Origin: an uncultured Gammaproteobacteria bacterium
Lineage (GTDB): Bacteria; Pseudomonadota; Gammaproteobacteria; UBA9214
Length of the DNA: 6,381 nt
NCBI GenBank assembly: GCA_905480065.1
Contig: CAJQOV010000177.1
Location: 1-6,381 of the forward strand
Direction: 5' to 3'
Shown piece by piece: positions 1 to 6,122 of this stretch (position 1 is the stretch's first letter; each line of letters opens with the position of its first letter). The position numbers and the translations under genes are program-made. A model generated the notes under the pieces. That model ran no database searches and had not been told where the DNA came from. It saw only the letters and a list, made by a program, of their open reading frames with translations.

Positions 1-1094
1 CCGAGCGCAACCGTTCGGAGAGAGTATTGCGCTCCACCCTGGCCGAGAACGCGCTGCTTCGCGAAGAACTTGAACTTGAACGTGACTACCTTCGCGAGGA
101 GGTAAATGTTGCGCTGAATTTTGGCCGCATTGTTGGCAAGAGTCCGGCACTGCAACACATGCTGGCGCAAGTTGAAGCGGTCGCACAAACCCCCGCAAAC
201 GTTCTCGTACTGGGTGAATCCGGCGTTGGCAAGGAATTGGTAGCGCGCGAAATTCACACACGAAGTCCGCGCTCCGAGGCACCCCTGGTGAAGGTCAATT
301 GTGCGTCGATTCCGAAGGAGTTATTTGAAAGTGAATTTTTCGGTCACGTGAAAGGTGCTTTTACCGGCGCGCACCGTGATCGGGTTGGCCGATTTCAACT
401 TGCAGATAACGGCACGCTATTTCTTGACGAGATCGGTGAGATTCCGCTGGAATTGCAGGGCAAGTTATTGCGGGTTCTGCAGGAAAGTGAATTCGAGAGA
501 GTAGGCGACGACATCACCAGGTCCGTCGATGTGCGGGTAATTGCCGCCACCAACAGGAACCTGGAGGAGCTGGTCCTGGCTGGTGAATTTCGAGAAGATC
601 TGTTCTATCGCATCAGCGTGTTTCCGATCGAAGTACCGCCATTACGGAAAAGGACCGACGATGTAGTCCAGCTTGCGCAGCATTTTCTGCAGCAAACCTG
701 CAAGGACTTCGGTCGGGAAGTGCTAAGCCTGACCCGCGCACAGACCAGCAACCTCAATGCGTATAACTGGCCGGGAAATATTCGCGAGCTGAAGAATCTG
801 GTGCAGCGGTTGCTGATTCTGGGGAGCGGAGATGAAATCGGCGTGGATGAGATAGATCATGCTATCAGCGCCCAGCAGCAAGCGGGCACAGAAGGAAAGC
901 CGGGGCCGGCCCTCCCCTACGATTTGCCGCTGCGCGAGGCGCGCGAGCAGTTTGAGTACAACTACCTGCTGCATCAGCTTGAAGCTGCCGGTGGCAGTAT
1001 CGGCAAGCTTTCAAAGCAGGTTGGCATGGAACGTACGCACCTGTACCGCAAGCTGCGCGCACTTGGTATTGATCACAAGAAAGTCACCGAGTAA
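1..1094 (+). CDS. Sigma-54-dependent transcriptional activator (AAA+ and Fis HTH), 5' partial
   Basis: The reading frame is open from the left edge to the TAA at 1092-1094, so this is the C-terminal part of a longer protein; the TTG at 27 is not a credible start. Counting residues from position 27, a charged coiled-coil linker (about 1-30) leads into a complete sigma-54 interaction domain. It shows Walker A GESGVGKE (63-70), GAFTGA (110-115, the loop contacting sigma-54), Walker B TLFLDE (130-135), sensor I AATN (173-176), arginine-finger segment FREDLFYR (188-195) and sensor II WPGNIREL (248-255). A Fis-type helix-turn-helix lies at about 322-348, ending LYRKLRALGI. Such proteins hydrolyse ATP to open sigma-54 RNA polymerase promoters. 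The position just before trkA is that of ntrX in many proteobacteria, but the linker reads more like FhlA/NorR-type activators with GAF or PAS sensors. The sensory domain is not visible, so the signal and the exact family (NtrX or other) are unresolved. Confidence 0.93.
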   Translation, partial: ERNRSERVLRSTLAENALLREELELERDYLREEVNVALNFGRIVGKSPALQHMLAQVEAVAQTPANVLVLGESGVGKELVAREIHTRSPRSEAPLVKVNCASIPKELFESEFFGHVKGAFTGAHRDRVGRFQLADNGTLFLDEIGEIPLELQGKLLRVLQESEFERVGDDITRSVDVRVIAATNRNLEELVLAGEFREDLFYRISVFPIEVPPLRKRTDDVVQLAQHFLQQTCKDFGREVLSLTRAQTSNLNAYNWPGNIRELKNLVQRLLILGSGDEIGVDEIDHAISAQQQAGTEGKPGPALPYDLPLREAREQFEYNYLLHQLEAAGGSIGKLSKQVGMERTHLYRKLRALGIDHKKVTE

Positions 1095-1144
1095 GCGGTG
1101 ATCGGTAAACGCACGGCGTAGGCCGAACGGGAAATATTCGACAA

Positions 1145-2518
1145 ATGAAAATCATTATTCTCGGCGCTGGTCAGGTAGGTGCTTCGGTGGCCGGCAATCT
1201 CGCCAGCGAGGCGAACGACATTACCGTGATTGACGATAATGCGGCGGTACTGCATGACCTGCAGGACCGTCTCGACATCAGAACCGTGACCGGGCATGCA
1301 TCACATCCGGATATCCTGATGCAGGCCGGTGCAGATGACGCCGACATGATAATCGCGGTTACGCGCAGCGACGAAACCAACATGGTTGCATGCCAGGTAG
1401 CATACTCGCTGTTCCGTACGCCGACCAAGATAGCGCGGGTACGTTCGATAGAGTACCTGCGGCATCCCAAGCTGTTTTCCCAGGAAGCCCTTCCCGTCGA
1501 CGTAATTATCAGTCCCGAACAACTGGTAACCGACTACATCGAGCGCCTGATTGAATATCCCGGTGCGTTGCAGGTGCTGGATTTTGCCGGCGGACGTGTG
1601 CAGCTGGTGGCGGTGCGTGCATTTTACGGCGGCCCGCTGGTCGGTCACGAGCTGCAGGATATCAAGAAACACATGCCGGGTATCGAGGCACGCGTTGCCG
1701 CTATATTTCGGCGTGGCAAGCCGATTACACCGGAAGGCGACACCATAATTGAAGCGGATGACGAGGTGTTCTTCGTCGCGGCAAGCAAGCATATCCGCGC
1801 AGTAATGAGCGAACTGCGCAAGCTCGACAAGCCGGTCAAGCGCATCATCATTGCCGGTGGTGGAAATATCGGCATGCGCCTGGCTGCCGCAATCGAGGAG
1901 CAGTACAAGGTCACCATTATTGAACACAATACCAAGCGCGCGAAGCTGCTCTCCGAAAAACTGAATCGCACAATTGTGCTGCTGGGTGATGCGGCCGATG
2001 AAGATCTGTTGCTGGATGAGAACATCGAGAATACGGATGTATTCTGCGCGCTCACCAATGACGAAGAAGCGAATATCCTGTCCGCCATGCTGGCCAAGCG
2101 CCTTGGCGCTCGCAAGGTTATGTCACTGATCAATCGTGAATCCTATGTGAACCTGGTGCAGAGCGATACTATTGATGTGGCTATTTCGCCGCAGCAGGCC
2201 ACCATAGGCAGCCTGCTGACGCACGTCAGGCGGGGCGATGTTGTTATGGTGCACTCGTTGCGCAAGGGTGCAGCGGAAGCGATCGAGGCAGTGGCGCACG
2301 GGAGTCGCGACAATTCCACAGTGGTAGGTCGCATGATAGGTGAAATCAAGTTGCCTACAGGCACAACGATTGGTGCGGTCGTTCGTGGTGAGGAAGTAAT
2401 CATTGCGCATCACGATACCGTGATTGAAACCGATGATCATGTCATCCTGTTCCTGTCCGACAAGAAATCCATAGCGCGGGTCGAGAGGTTGTTCCAGGTC
2501 GGGGTGACATTTTTCTGA
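1145..2518 (+). CDS. trkA: Trk system potassium uptake protein TrkA
   Basis: Cytoplasmic NAD-binding regulatory subunit of the Trk potassium transporter; it assembles under the TrkH channel and gates it in response to nucleotides. The protein is 457 aa, close to the E. coli length of 458. It has the expected duplicated RCK arrangement. The first Rossmann fold begins MKIIILGAGQVG (1-12) with acidic residues D30-D31 at the end of the second strand. A first RCK-C domain covers about 140-220. A second Rossmann fold begins RIIIAGGGNIG (233-243), with E260 at the equivalent acidic position, and a second RCK-C domain covers about 365-450. It starts 50 bp after the sigma-54 activator and ends 33 bp before trkH, consistent with an operon with trkH. 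No strong Shine-Dalgarno is visible before the ATG; the start is supported by the Rossmann fold beginning at residue 2. Confidence 0.97.
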   Translation: MKIIILGAGQVGASVAGNLASEANDITVIDDNAAVLHDLQDRLDIRTVTGHASHPDILMQAGADDADMIIAVTRSDETNMVACQVAYSLFRTPTKIARVRSIEYLRHPKLFSQEALPVDVIISPEQLVTDYIERLIEYPGALQVLDFAGGRVQLVAVRAFYGGPLVGHELQDIKKHMPGIEARVAAIFRRGKPITPEGDTIIEADDEVFFVAASKHIRAVMSELRKLDKPVKRIIIAGGGNIGMRLAAAIEEQYKVTIIEHNTKRAKLLSEKLNRTIVLLGDAADEDLLLDENIENTDVFCALTNDEEANILSAMLAKRLGARKVMSLINRESYVNLVQSDTIDVAISPQQATIGSLLTHVRRGDVVMVHSLRKGAAEAIEAVAHGSRDNSTVVGRMIGEIKLPTGTTIGAVVRGEEVIIAHHDTVIETDDHVILFLSDKKSIARVERLFQVGVTFF

Positions 2519-2551
2519 TATGCGCATGGCAACTCCCTTCGCAGCCTGAAC

Positions 2552-4003
2552 ATGCACCTGTTATCCATACAACGACTGCTCGGGCTGCTTTTGATGTTGT
2601 TCAGCGTGACCATGCTGCCTCCGGCGCTGGTATCTGTGTGGTACCAGGACGGTCAGATGCCGGTTTTCCTTGCCGCGTTGGGGGCGGTGCTGGCGCTGGG
2701 TTTTCTGTTGTGGCTGCCAGTGCATCGTCAGCGGCACGAATTCCGTGTGCGGGATGGTTTTCTGATAGTGGTGTTGTTCTGGCTGGTGCTGGGACTGGCG
2801 GGTGCAATTCCATTCCTGTTTTCCGATACCCCGCAAATGTCGTTGACGGATTCCGTGTTTGAATCCTTCTCCGGCCTGACCACCACTGGAGCAACGGTGT
2901 TAACCGGGCTCGATGAACTGCCCAGATCCATTCTGTTTTACCGGCAGCAACTGCAGTGGCTAGGTGGCATGGGAATTATCGTACTCGCGGTTGCCATCAT
3001 GCCAATGCTCGGTGTCGGTGGAATGCAATTGTATCGGGCAGAAACGCCGGGCCCCCTGAAGGACAACAAGCTGACTCCGCGCATAACCGAAACTGCCAAG
3101 GCGCTCTGGTATATCTATCTTGCGCTGACTGTTTTGTGTGCCTTGTTTTACCTGATCGCAGGTATGGGGCCTTTCGATGCGATTACGCACAGTTTTTCCA
3201 CCATAGCAATTGGCGGTTTCTCTACGCATGATTTGAGTATCGGTTATTTTCACAGCTCCGCGATTGAAATGGTCGCCGTTGTATTCATGCTGCTGGCCGG
3301 TATGAACTTTGCCCTCCACTTTGTTGCCTGGCGATCACTCAGCTTGGTGCCCTATTTACGTGACCCGGAACTGAAGGCATATCTTGGCGTGCTGTTGCTG
3401 GTAACCATGATCACGGTCTGCTACCTGTACTACACGGACACATTCGTCTTCTTCAGCGAGGCAATGCACGCCGGATTGTTTCAGGCCGTATCGATCGGGA
3501 CCACAACCGGTTTTACCACTGCGGATTATTTTATGTGGCCGGGTTTCCTGCCGGTATTGCTGTTGTTTGTCAGCTTTATCGGTGGTTGCACCGGATCTAC
3601 CGGCGGCGGAATGAAAGTAATTCGTTTTCTGCTGTTGCTCAAGCAGGGACATCGCGAAATGACCAGGTTGATACATCCGAGTGCGCAAATCCCGGTCAAG
3701 GTTGGTGGCAAGACCATGCCCGATCGCGTGGTAAATGCAGTGTGGGGTTTTTTCGCTGCATATGTCGGCAGCTTCGTTATTATCATGCTGTACCTGATGG
3801 CCACCGGTCTTGACCAGATCACCGCATTCTCCGCGGTCGCTGCATGCATGAACAACCTGGGCCCGGGGCTGGGCAGTGTCGGTACCAACTATGTTGATAT
3901 CAATGCACCTGCCAAGTGGGCGTTGTCATTTGCCATGATGCTTGGCCGCCTGGAAGTATTCACTCTCATGCTGCTGTTTATGCCGGGGTTCTGGAGACGC
4001 TGA
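2552..4003 (+). CDS. trkH: Trk potassium uptake system membrane protein TrkH
   Basis: Inner-membrane potassium-conducting subunit of the Trk system, working as a complex with TrkA. Length is 483 aa, the usual TrkH size, and the protein is hydrophobic throughout with about ten transmembrane segments plus four re-entrant P-loops. The four selectivity-filter segments of the SKT superfamily are all visible: TTTGAT at 110-115 (G113), TIAIGG at 217-222 (G221), TTTGFT at 317-322 (G320) and NNLGPG at 434-439 (G437). The glycine-rich GGCTGSTGGGMK (344-355) corresponds to the intramembrane gating loop. The ATG is the only sensible start: the TGA that ends trkA is in this same frame immediately upstream, and the N-terminus MHLLSIQRLLGLLL matches the usual TrkH beginning. 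The Shine-Dalgarno is weak, so translation may depend on trkA. Nothing appears truncated or missing. Confidence 0.97.
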   Translation: MHLLSIQRLLGLLLMLFSVTMLPPALVSVWYQDGQMPVFLAALGAVLALGFLLWLPVHRQRHEFRVRDGFLIVVLFWLVLGLAGAIPFLFSDTPQMSLTDSVFESFSGLTTTGATVLTGLDELPRSILFYRQQLQWLGGMGIIVLAVAIMPMLGVGGMQLYRAETPGPLKDNKLTPRITETAKALWYIYLALTVLCALFYLIAGMGPFDAITHSFSTIAIGGFSTHDLSIGYFHSSAIEMVAVVFMLLAGMNFALHFVAWRSLSLVPYLRDPELKAYLGVLLLVTMITVCYLYYTDTFVFFSEAMHAGLFQAVSIGTTTGFTTADYFMWPGFLPVLLLFVSFIGGCTGSTGGGMKVIRFLLLLKQGHREMTRLIHPSAQIPVKVGGKTMPDRVVNAVWGFFAAYVGSFVIIMLYLMATGLDQITAFSAVAACMNNLGPGLGSVGTNYVDINAPAKWALSFAMMLGRLEVFTLMLLFMPGFWRR

Positions 4004-4008
4004 CCGGT

Positions 4009-4338
4009 ATGAATATGATCAGCAAACTGCAGGCAATGCTTGAGGCCGGACAGGATAATGCGCTGCTGCGCTTCACCCTTGGCAGCCAGTTGCTCAAGCT
4101 GGGCGAGCAGCAAGCTGCCATTCAGCATTTGAGGGCTGCTGTATTGCATGACCCGGGTTATTCCGCGGCGTGGAAAACACTTGGCAAGGCATTGCAGGAA
4201 TCCGGGGATTACGCTGCTGCAAGGGATGTCTATTTACAGGGTATCGAGGCAGCCGGTCGCAAGGGGGATATGCAGGCAGCCAGAGAGATGAGTGTGTTCC
4301 TGCGACGCACCGAAAAGGCGCTGGCCGATAGCGATTGA
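4009..4338 (+). CDS. Small tetratricopeptide-repeat (TPR) protein
   Basis: A 109-aa soluble, alpha-helical protein with two consecutive 34-residue TPR units at about 19-52 and 53-86, showing the TPR spacing of small and large residues (LG..L...G....A). A helical tail (87-109) is rich in charged residues. No signal peptide or membrane segment is seen, so it is probably cytoplasmic. The frame is also open upstream to an ATG at 3916, but that start would overlap trkH by almost 90 bp. I choose ATG 4009 because it lies 5 bp after the trkH stop and has GGAG at 3993-3996, although at a long 12-nt spacing. The tight linkage suggests co-transcription with trkH. TPRs mediate protein-protein contacts; the partner is not evident. 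Its convergent neighbour is the acyltransferase gene, which gives no proof of a shared role. Confidence 0.85.
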   Translation: MNMISKLQAMLEAGQDNALLRFTLGSQLLKLGEQQAAIQHLRAAVLHDPGYSAAWKTLGKALQESGDYAAARDVYLQGIEAAGRKGDMQAAREMSVFLRRTEKALADSD

Positions 4339-4345
4339 CCCGGAA

Positions 4346-5224
4346 CTAGTAAAAAGCTGATTCCCCTTGCGGCCGGGTACGAAATCTTCTGTAGCCCCAC
4401 TGGTACTGCGCCGGGCACTCCCTGATGCATTGTTCCACCGCGAGATTGATGCCGGTTGCCGATGTCTCCAGGTCTTTCGCGTAGACATCCTGTGGTGGTT
4501 GACGGAAGTGCAGTGTATATCCGCGCCCCCACGACAGGCGTTCACACCAGACGAAAATCACCGGTGCATGGCTTTTTGCCGTCAGCCGTGACAGGAATAC
4601 CATGGTGAATGCCGGTATCCCGAAGAAGGGCGCAAAAACACCGCTGCCAGCCTGGGGTTCCTGGTCAGGCAGCATCGCTACTGTGCCGCCTTCTTCCAGC
4701 GTTTTGTACAGGGTGCGAATCCCTCTCGCGTTGGCGGGTACATAGTTTCCACCGGCCCGGCTTCTGGCGTGATTCACCAGTTCCTCGAGCCCGGTCATGC
4801 GCAACGGCCGGTACAGGCAGGTGATGTTAAAGCGTGCTGCGCAGTACAGTCCGGCTGCCTCCCATGCACCGAGATGGGGTGTTGCCAGTATTGCACCGGC
4901 GCCTGATGCGATTGCCTGCTCGATGTACTCCACTCCATCTACCTGACGAATCAACCGTAACACGGCAGGTGCCGGTCGTAGCCACAGTGCGCCGGTTTCG
5001 AAAATCGTTTTCCCGGTTTCCTGCAGAGTGCAGCGCACCAGCCGCCGTTGTTGGGCGGGTGTGCTCTCGGGCAGGCACAGGGCAATATTTTTTTTGCTAA
5101 TCGCGCGCAGGCGATTGGGAAGCAGCCACAGTGCCAGTCCCAGCAAATTACCCAGCATATGGATAACCGGGAGGGGCAATAGCGCGCAAAAGTGCAGAAA
5201 AATCCTGATTATGAAGATTTTCAT
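4346..5224 (-). CDS. LpxL/HtrB-like lysophospholipid (lipid A) acyltransferase
   Basis: A 292-aa member of the LpxL/LpxM/HtrB family, which transfers acyl chains from acyl-ACP to the lipid A precursor at the cytoplasmic face of the inner membrane. The hydrophobic N-terminus (about 1-36) is the expected membrane anchor. The catalytic HX4E motif is HLGAWE (H117, E122). Further family signatures are LYRPL (137-141), LPDQEP (185-190) followed by FFGIPAF (200-206), and the C-terminal block CPAQYQWGYRRFRTRP (270-285), typical of lipid A acyltransferases. The ATG at 5224 has no clear Shine-Dalgarno, but the next Met (residue 23) would remove part of the anchor. It is transcribed toward the trkA-trkH-TPR genes, ending 7 bp from the TPR stop. 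Its promoter must lie in or beyond the AT-rich island immediately upstream. Which lipid A position or acyl chain it uses cannot be told from the sequence. Confidence 0.92.
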   Translation of the reverse strand: MKIFIIRIFLHFCALLPLPVIHMLGNLLGLALWLLPNRLRAISKKNIALCLPESTPAQQRRLVRCTLQETGKTIFETGALWLRPAPAVLRLIRQVDGVEYIEQAIASGAGAILATPHLGAWEAAGLYCAARFNITCLYRPLRMTGLEELVNHARSRAGGNYVPANARGIRTLYKTLEEGGTVAMLPDQEPQAGSGVFAPFFGIPAFTMVFLSRLTAKSHAPVIFVWCERLSWGRGYTLHFRQPPQDVYAKDLETSATGINLAVEQCIRECPAQYQWGYRRFRTRPQGESAFY

Positions 5225-5240
5225 GTTGTAAATTCTGATC

Positions 5241-5249
5241 TATTCCACA
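5241..5249 (+). promoter_or_regulatory. DnaA-box-like 9-mer (weak)
   Basis: TATTCCACA differs at one position from the relaxed DnaA-box consensus TTWTNCACA. It lies at the acyltransferase-proximal end of the AT-rich island. On its own this is weak. Confidence 0.25.
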
Positions 5250-5282
5250 AAAAGTAATTAAATAGCAAAAAAATATATAAAT

Positions 5283-5291
5283 ATATCCACA
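5283..5291 (+). promoter_or_regulatory. DnaA-box-like 9-mer in left arm of inverted repeat
   Basis: ATATCCACA matches TTATCCACA at eight of nine positions, with the first base different. It is inverted relative to the site at 5313-5321. Function is unproven. Confidence 0.3.
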
Positions 5292-5312
5292 TATACAATT
5301 AATAAATAATTG

Positions 5313-5321
5313 TGTGGATAT
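5313..5321 (-). promoter_or_regulatory. DnaA-box-like 9-mer in right arm of inverted repeat
   Basis: On the minus strand this reads ATATCCACA, the same one-mismatch DnaA-box variant as at 5283-5291. The pair face each other with 21 bp between the 9-mers. Function is unproven. Confidence 0.3.
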
Positions 5322-5417
5322 AATTAAAATATCACGCAATATATGAACAAATAATTGAGTATTATTGCCAAATAGTTCAATTATATGGTCTTGAGTGGTA
5401 AATAAATCCATATTTGA

Positions 5418-5590
5418 GGCCTGAATCCTTTACGCGTACCGAACCGGCTTGCCGGGCCCGGCGATCACTTCATGCCTCGTCATCAAGATACCAGTGTCTT
5501 CGGGTTGCGTGAGTAGTATTTGCCTCGCCCTGATTATGGCTGGAGAATGGGCAGCCTGAAGTTTGTCGGCTGGGCTACCGGAGCGGAACA
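5418..5590. other. Non-coding leader region upstream of the rhodanese gene
   Basis: About 170 bp of normal composition between the AT-rich island and the rhodanese start. No plausible ORF is seen on either strand: the rhodanese frame is closed by TGA at 5531-5533, and the minus-strand 62-codon frame would start from GTG inside the rhodanese gene. The GC-rich palindromes at 5444-5462 are the only clear structure. A rhodanese promoter probably lies here, but the best -35/-10 pairs I find are weak (for example TTGCCT 5520-5525 with GAGAAT 5543-5548, 17-bp spacer). Confidence 0.55.
5444..5462. repeat. Overlapping GC-rich palindromes
   Basis: GCCGGGCCCGGC (5451-5462) is a perfect 12-bp palindrome. 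It overlaps CCGGCTTGCCGG (5444-5455), two 5-bp complementary arms with a 2-bp centre. The block is therefore a run of three alternating CCGGC/GCCGG arms that can pair in alternative ways. There is no following T-tract, so it is not a convincing terminator. It may be a protein-binding site or a degenerate extragenic palindrome. Confidence 0.6.
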
Positions 5591-6019
5591 ATGACAAAGC
5601 AGGTGCAGACAGTTTCACCCACCAAGGCCTGGGAAATTATCAGCAACAACCAGCGAGCGGTGTTGATTGATGTACGCTCCAGCATGGAATACCTGTTCGT
5701 TGGGCATCCGTCCGGCAGCATCCATGTACCGTGGATTGACGCGCCTGAATGGACGGTAAACCCCTCCCACTTCATCACCGAGGTACGCAAGGTCATGCTC
5801 GGTGGCATCGGCCTCGGGGCGGCGGGGGAGGATGCACCGGTTGTGCTGATTTGCCGTAGCGGCAAGCGTTCGCTGGAGGCCGGCAAGCTGTTGATAGAAA
5901 AGGGTTTCAATGAGGTTTACAACATCAGTGAAGGATTCGAAGGCGAGCTGGACGAACACCATCACCGCAGTACCAGCGGTGGCTGGCGCTTCCATGGTCT
6001 GCCCTGGGAGCAGTGCTAG
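5591..6019 (+). CDS. Single-domain rhodanese (sulfurtransferase)
   Basis: A 142-aa cytoplasmic rhodanese-homology protein with no signal peptide. The N-terminal part gives the rhodanese signature LIDVRS...E (25-33) and GHPSGSIHVPW (38-48). The active-site loop is CRSGKRS (88-94) with catalytic C88, which would carry the persulfide sulfane sulfur. The distal signature is NISEGFEGELDEHHH (111-125), and the protein ends GWRFHGLPWEQC with a second cysteine, C142, as the last residue. The start is well supported by GGAG at 5580-5583, seven bases before ATG. The next gene, after a 224-bp gap, appears to be DsrE2-like. Rhodanese, TusA and DsrE2 are known to form a sulfur-relay cluster in sulfur oxidisers, so a role in delivering persulfide sulfur is likely here. 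The natural sulfur donor cannot be inferred from the sequence. Confidence 0.92.
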   Translation: MTKQVQTVSPTKAWEIISNNQRAVLIDVRSSMEYLFVGHPSGSIHVPWIDAPEWTVNPSHFITEVRKVMLGGIGLGAAGEDAPVVLICRSGKRSLEAGKLLIEKGFNEVYNISEGFEGELDEHHHRSTSGGWRFHGLPWEQC

Positions 6020-6041
6020 GGTCCGATGCATATCTTGCTGT

Positions 6042-6070
6042 TTGACCGGATATCAACGGCTTAATATACT
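6042..6070 (+). promoter_or_regulatory. Sigma-70-like promoter upstream of the DsrE2-like gene
   Basis: TTGACC (6042-6047) and TATACT (6065-6070) are separated by exactly 17 bp, each matching its consensus at five of six positions. Transcription would begin near 6077, giving a leader of about 165 nt before the ATG at 6244. A perfect TATAAT also occurs at 6080-6085 but lacks a good -35 partner. This suggests the DsrE2-like gene can be transcribed separately from the rhodanese gene. Confidence 0.6.
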
Positions 6071-6122
6071 TGGTACGCTTATAATAACTGCTGAATTGCA
6101 GGATTCATGAAGACTTGGTACG
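6068..6122. repeat. 10-bp direct repeat ACTTGGTACG, 45 bp apart
   Basis: ACTTGGTACG occurs at 6068-6077 and again at 6113-6122. The first copy overlaps the 3' end of the predicted -10 box and the predicted start site, so the pair could be an operator for a repressor. It may equally be chance; no third copy is seen in the gap. Confidence 0.5.

Larger units (their letters stand above)
5282..5322. repeat. Inverted repeat in the AT-rich island
   Basis: The outer arms TATATCCACA (5282-5291) and TGTGGATATA (5313-5322) are perfect reverse complements of 10 bp. Inner arms CAATT (5296-5300) and AATTG (5308-5312) continue the stem after a 4-nt bulge (TATA, 5292-5295), leaving a 7-nt loop (5301-5307). 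There is no GC-rich stem with a T-run, so it does not look like a rho-independent terminator. It could be a cruciform-prone operator or a binding site for a dimeric protein. Confidence 0.75.
5225..5417. other. AT-rich intergenic island upstream of the acyltransferase gene
   Basis: Base composition drops abruptly at the start codon of the acyltransferase gene and recovers near 5415. I count 46 G+C among positions 5221-5420 (23%), far below the flanking genes. The segment has A- and T-tracts, many TATAAT-like hexamers on both strands (for example TATAAT at 5319-5324, +), an inverted repeat (5282-5322), and three near-matches to the DnaA box. It presumably holds the promoter of the acyltransferase gene on the minus strand, but no hexamer pair stands out enough to call. 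An 87-codon minus-strand frame crosses it without a convincing start or composition and is not regarded as a gene. It could be a regulatory or xenogeneic-silencer-bound region, a remnant of acquired DNA, or a replication-related element. Confidence 0.8.

Noticed and set aside
1301..1927. 208-codon minus-strand frame inside trkA
   Set aside because: Shadow of a strongly supported full-length trkA; the translation has no recognisable domain.
3916..4008. Upstream start for the TPR protein
   Set aside because: It would add 31 residues encoded entirely within trkH; ATG 4009 directly after the trkH stop is more economical and leaves the TPR units intact.
4336..4378. ACCCGG/CCGGGT inverted repeat as a shared terminator between the convergent genes
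   Set aside because: The 6-bp arms are separated by about 30 bases, lack a T-tract, and lie mostly within the acyltransferase coding region.
5148..5411. 87-codon minus-strand frame across the AT-rich island, overlapping the acyltransferase start
   Set aside because: It is made largely of Ile/Phe/Leu codons forced by composition, overlaps the acyltransferase gene in another frame, and matches no family I recognise.
5430..5618. 62-codon minus-strand frame between the island and the rhodanese gene
   Set aside because: It would start from GTG inside the well-supported rhodanese gene on the opposite strand, and shows no domain.
6002..6020. CCCT...AGGG symmetry at the rhodanese stop as a rho-independent terminator
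   Set aside because: Only 4+3 paired bases with a bulge and no run of T follows.
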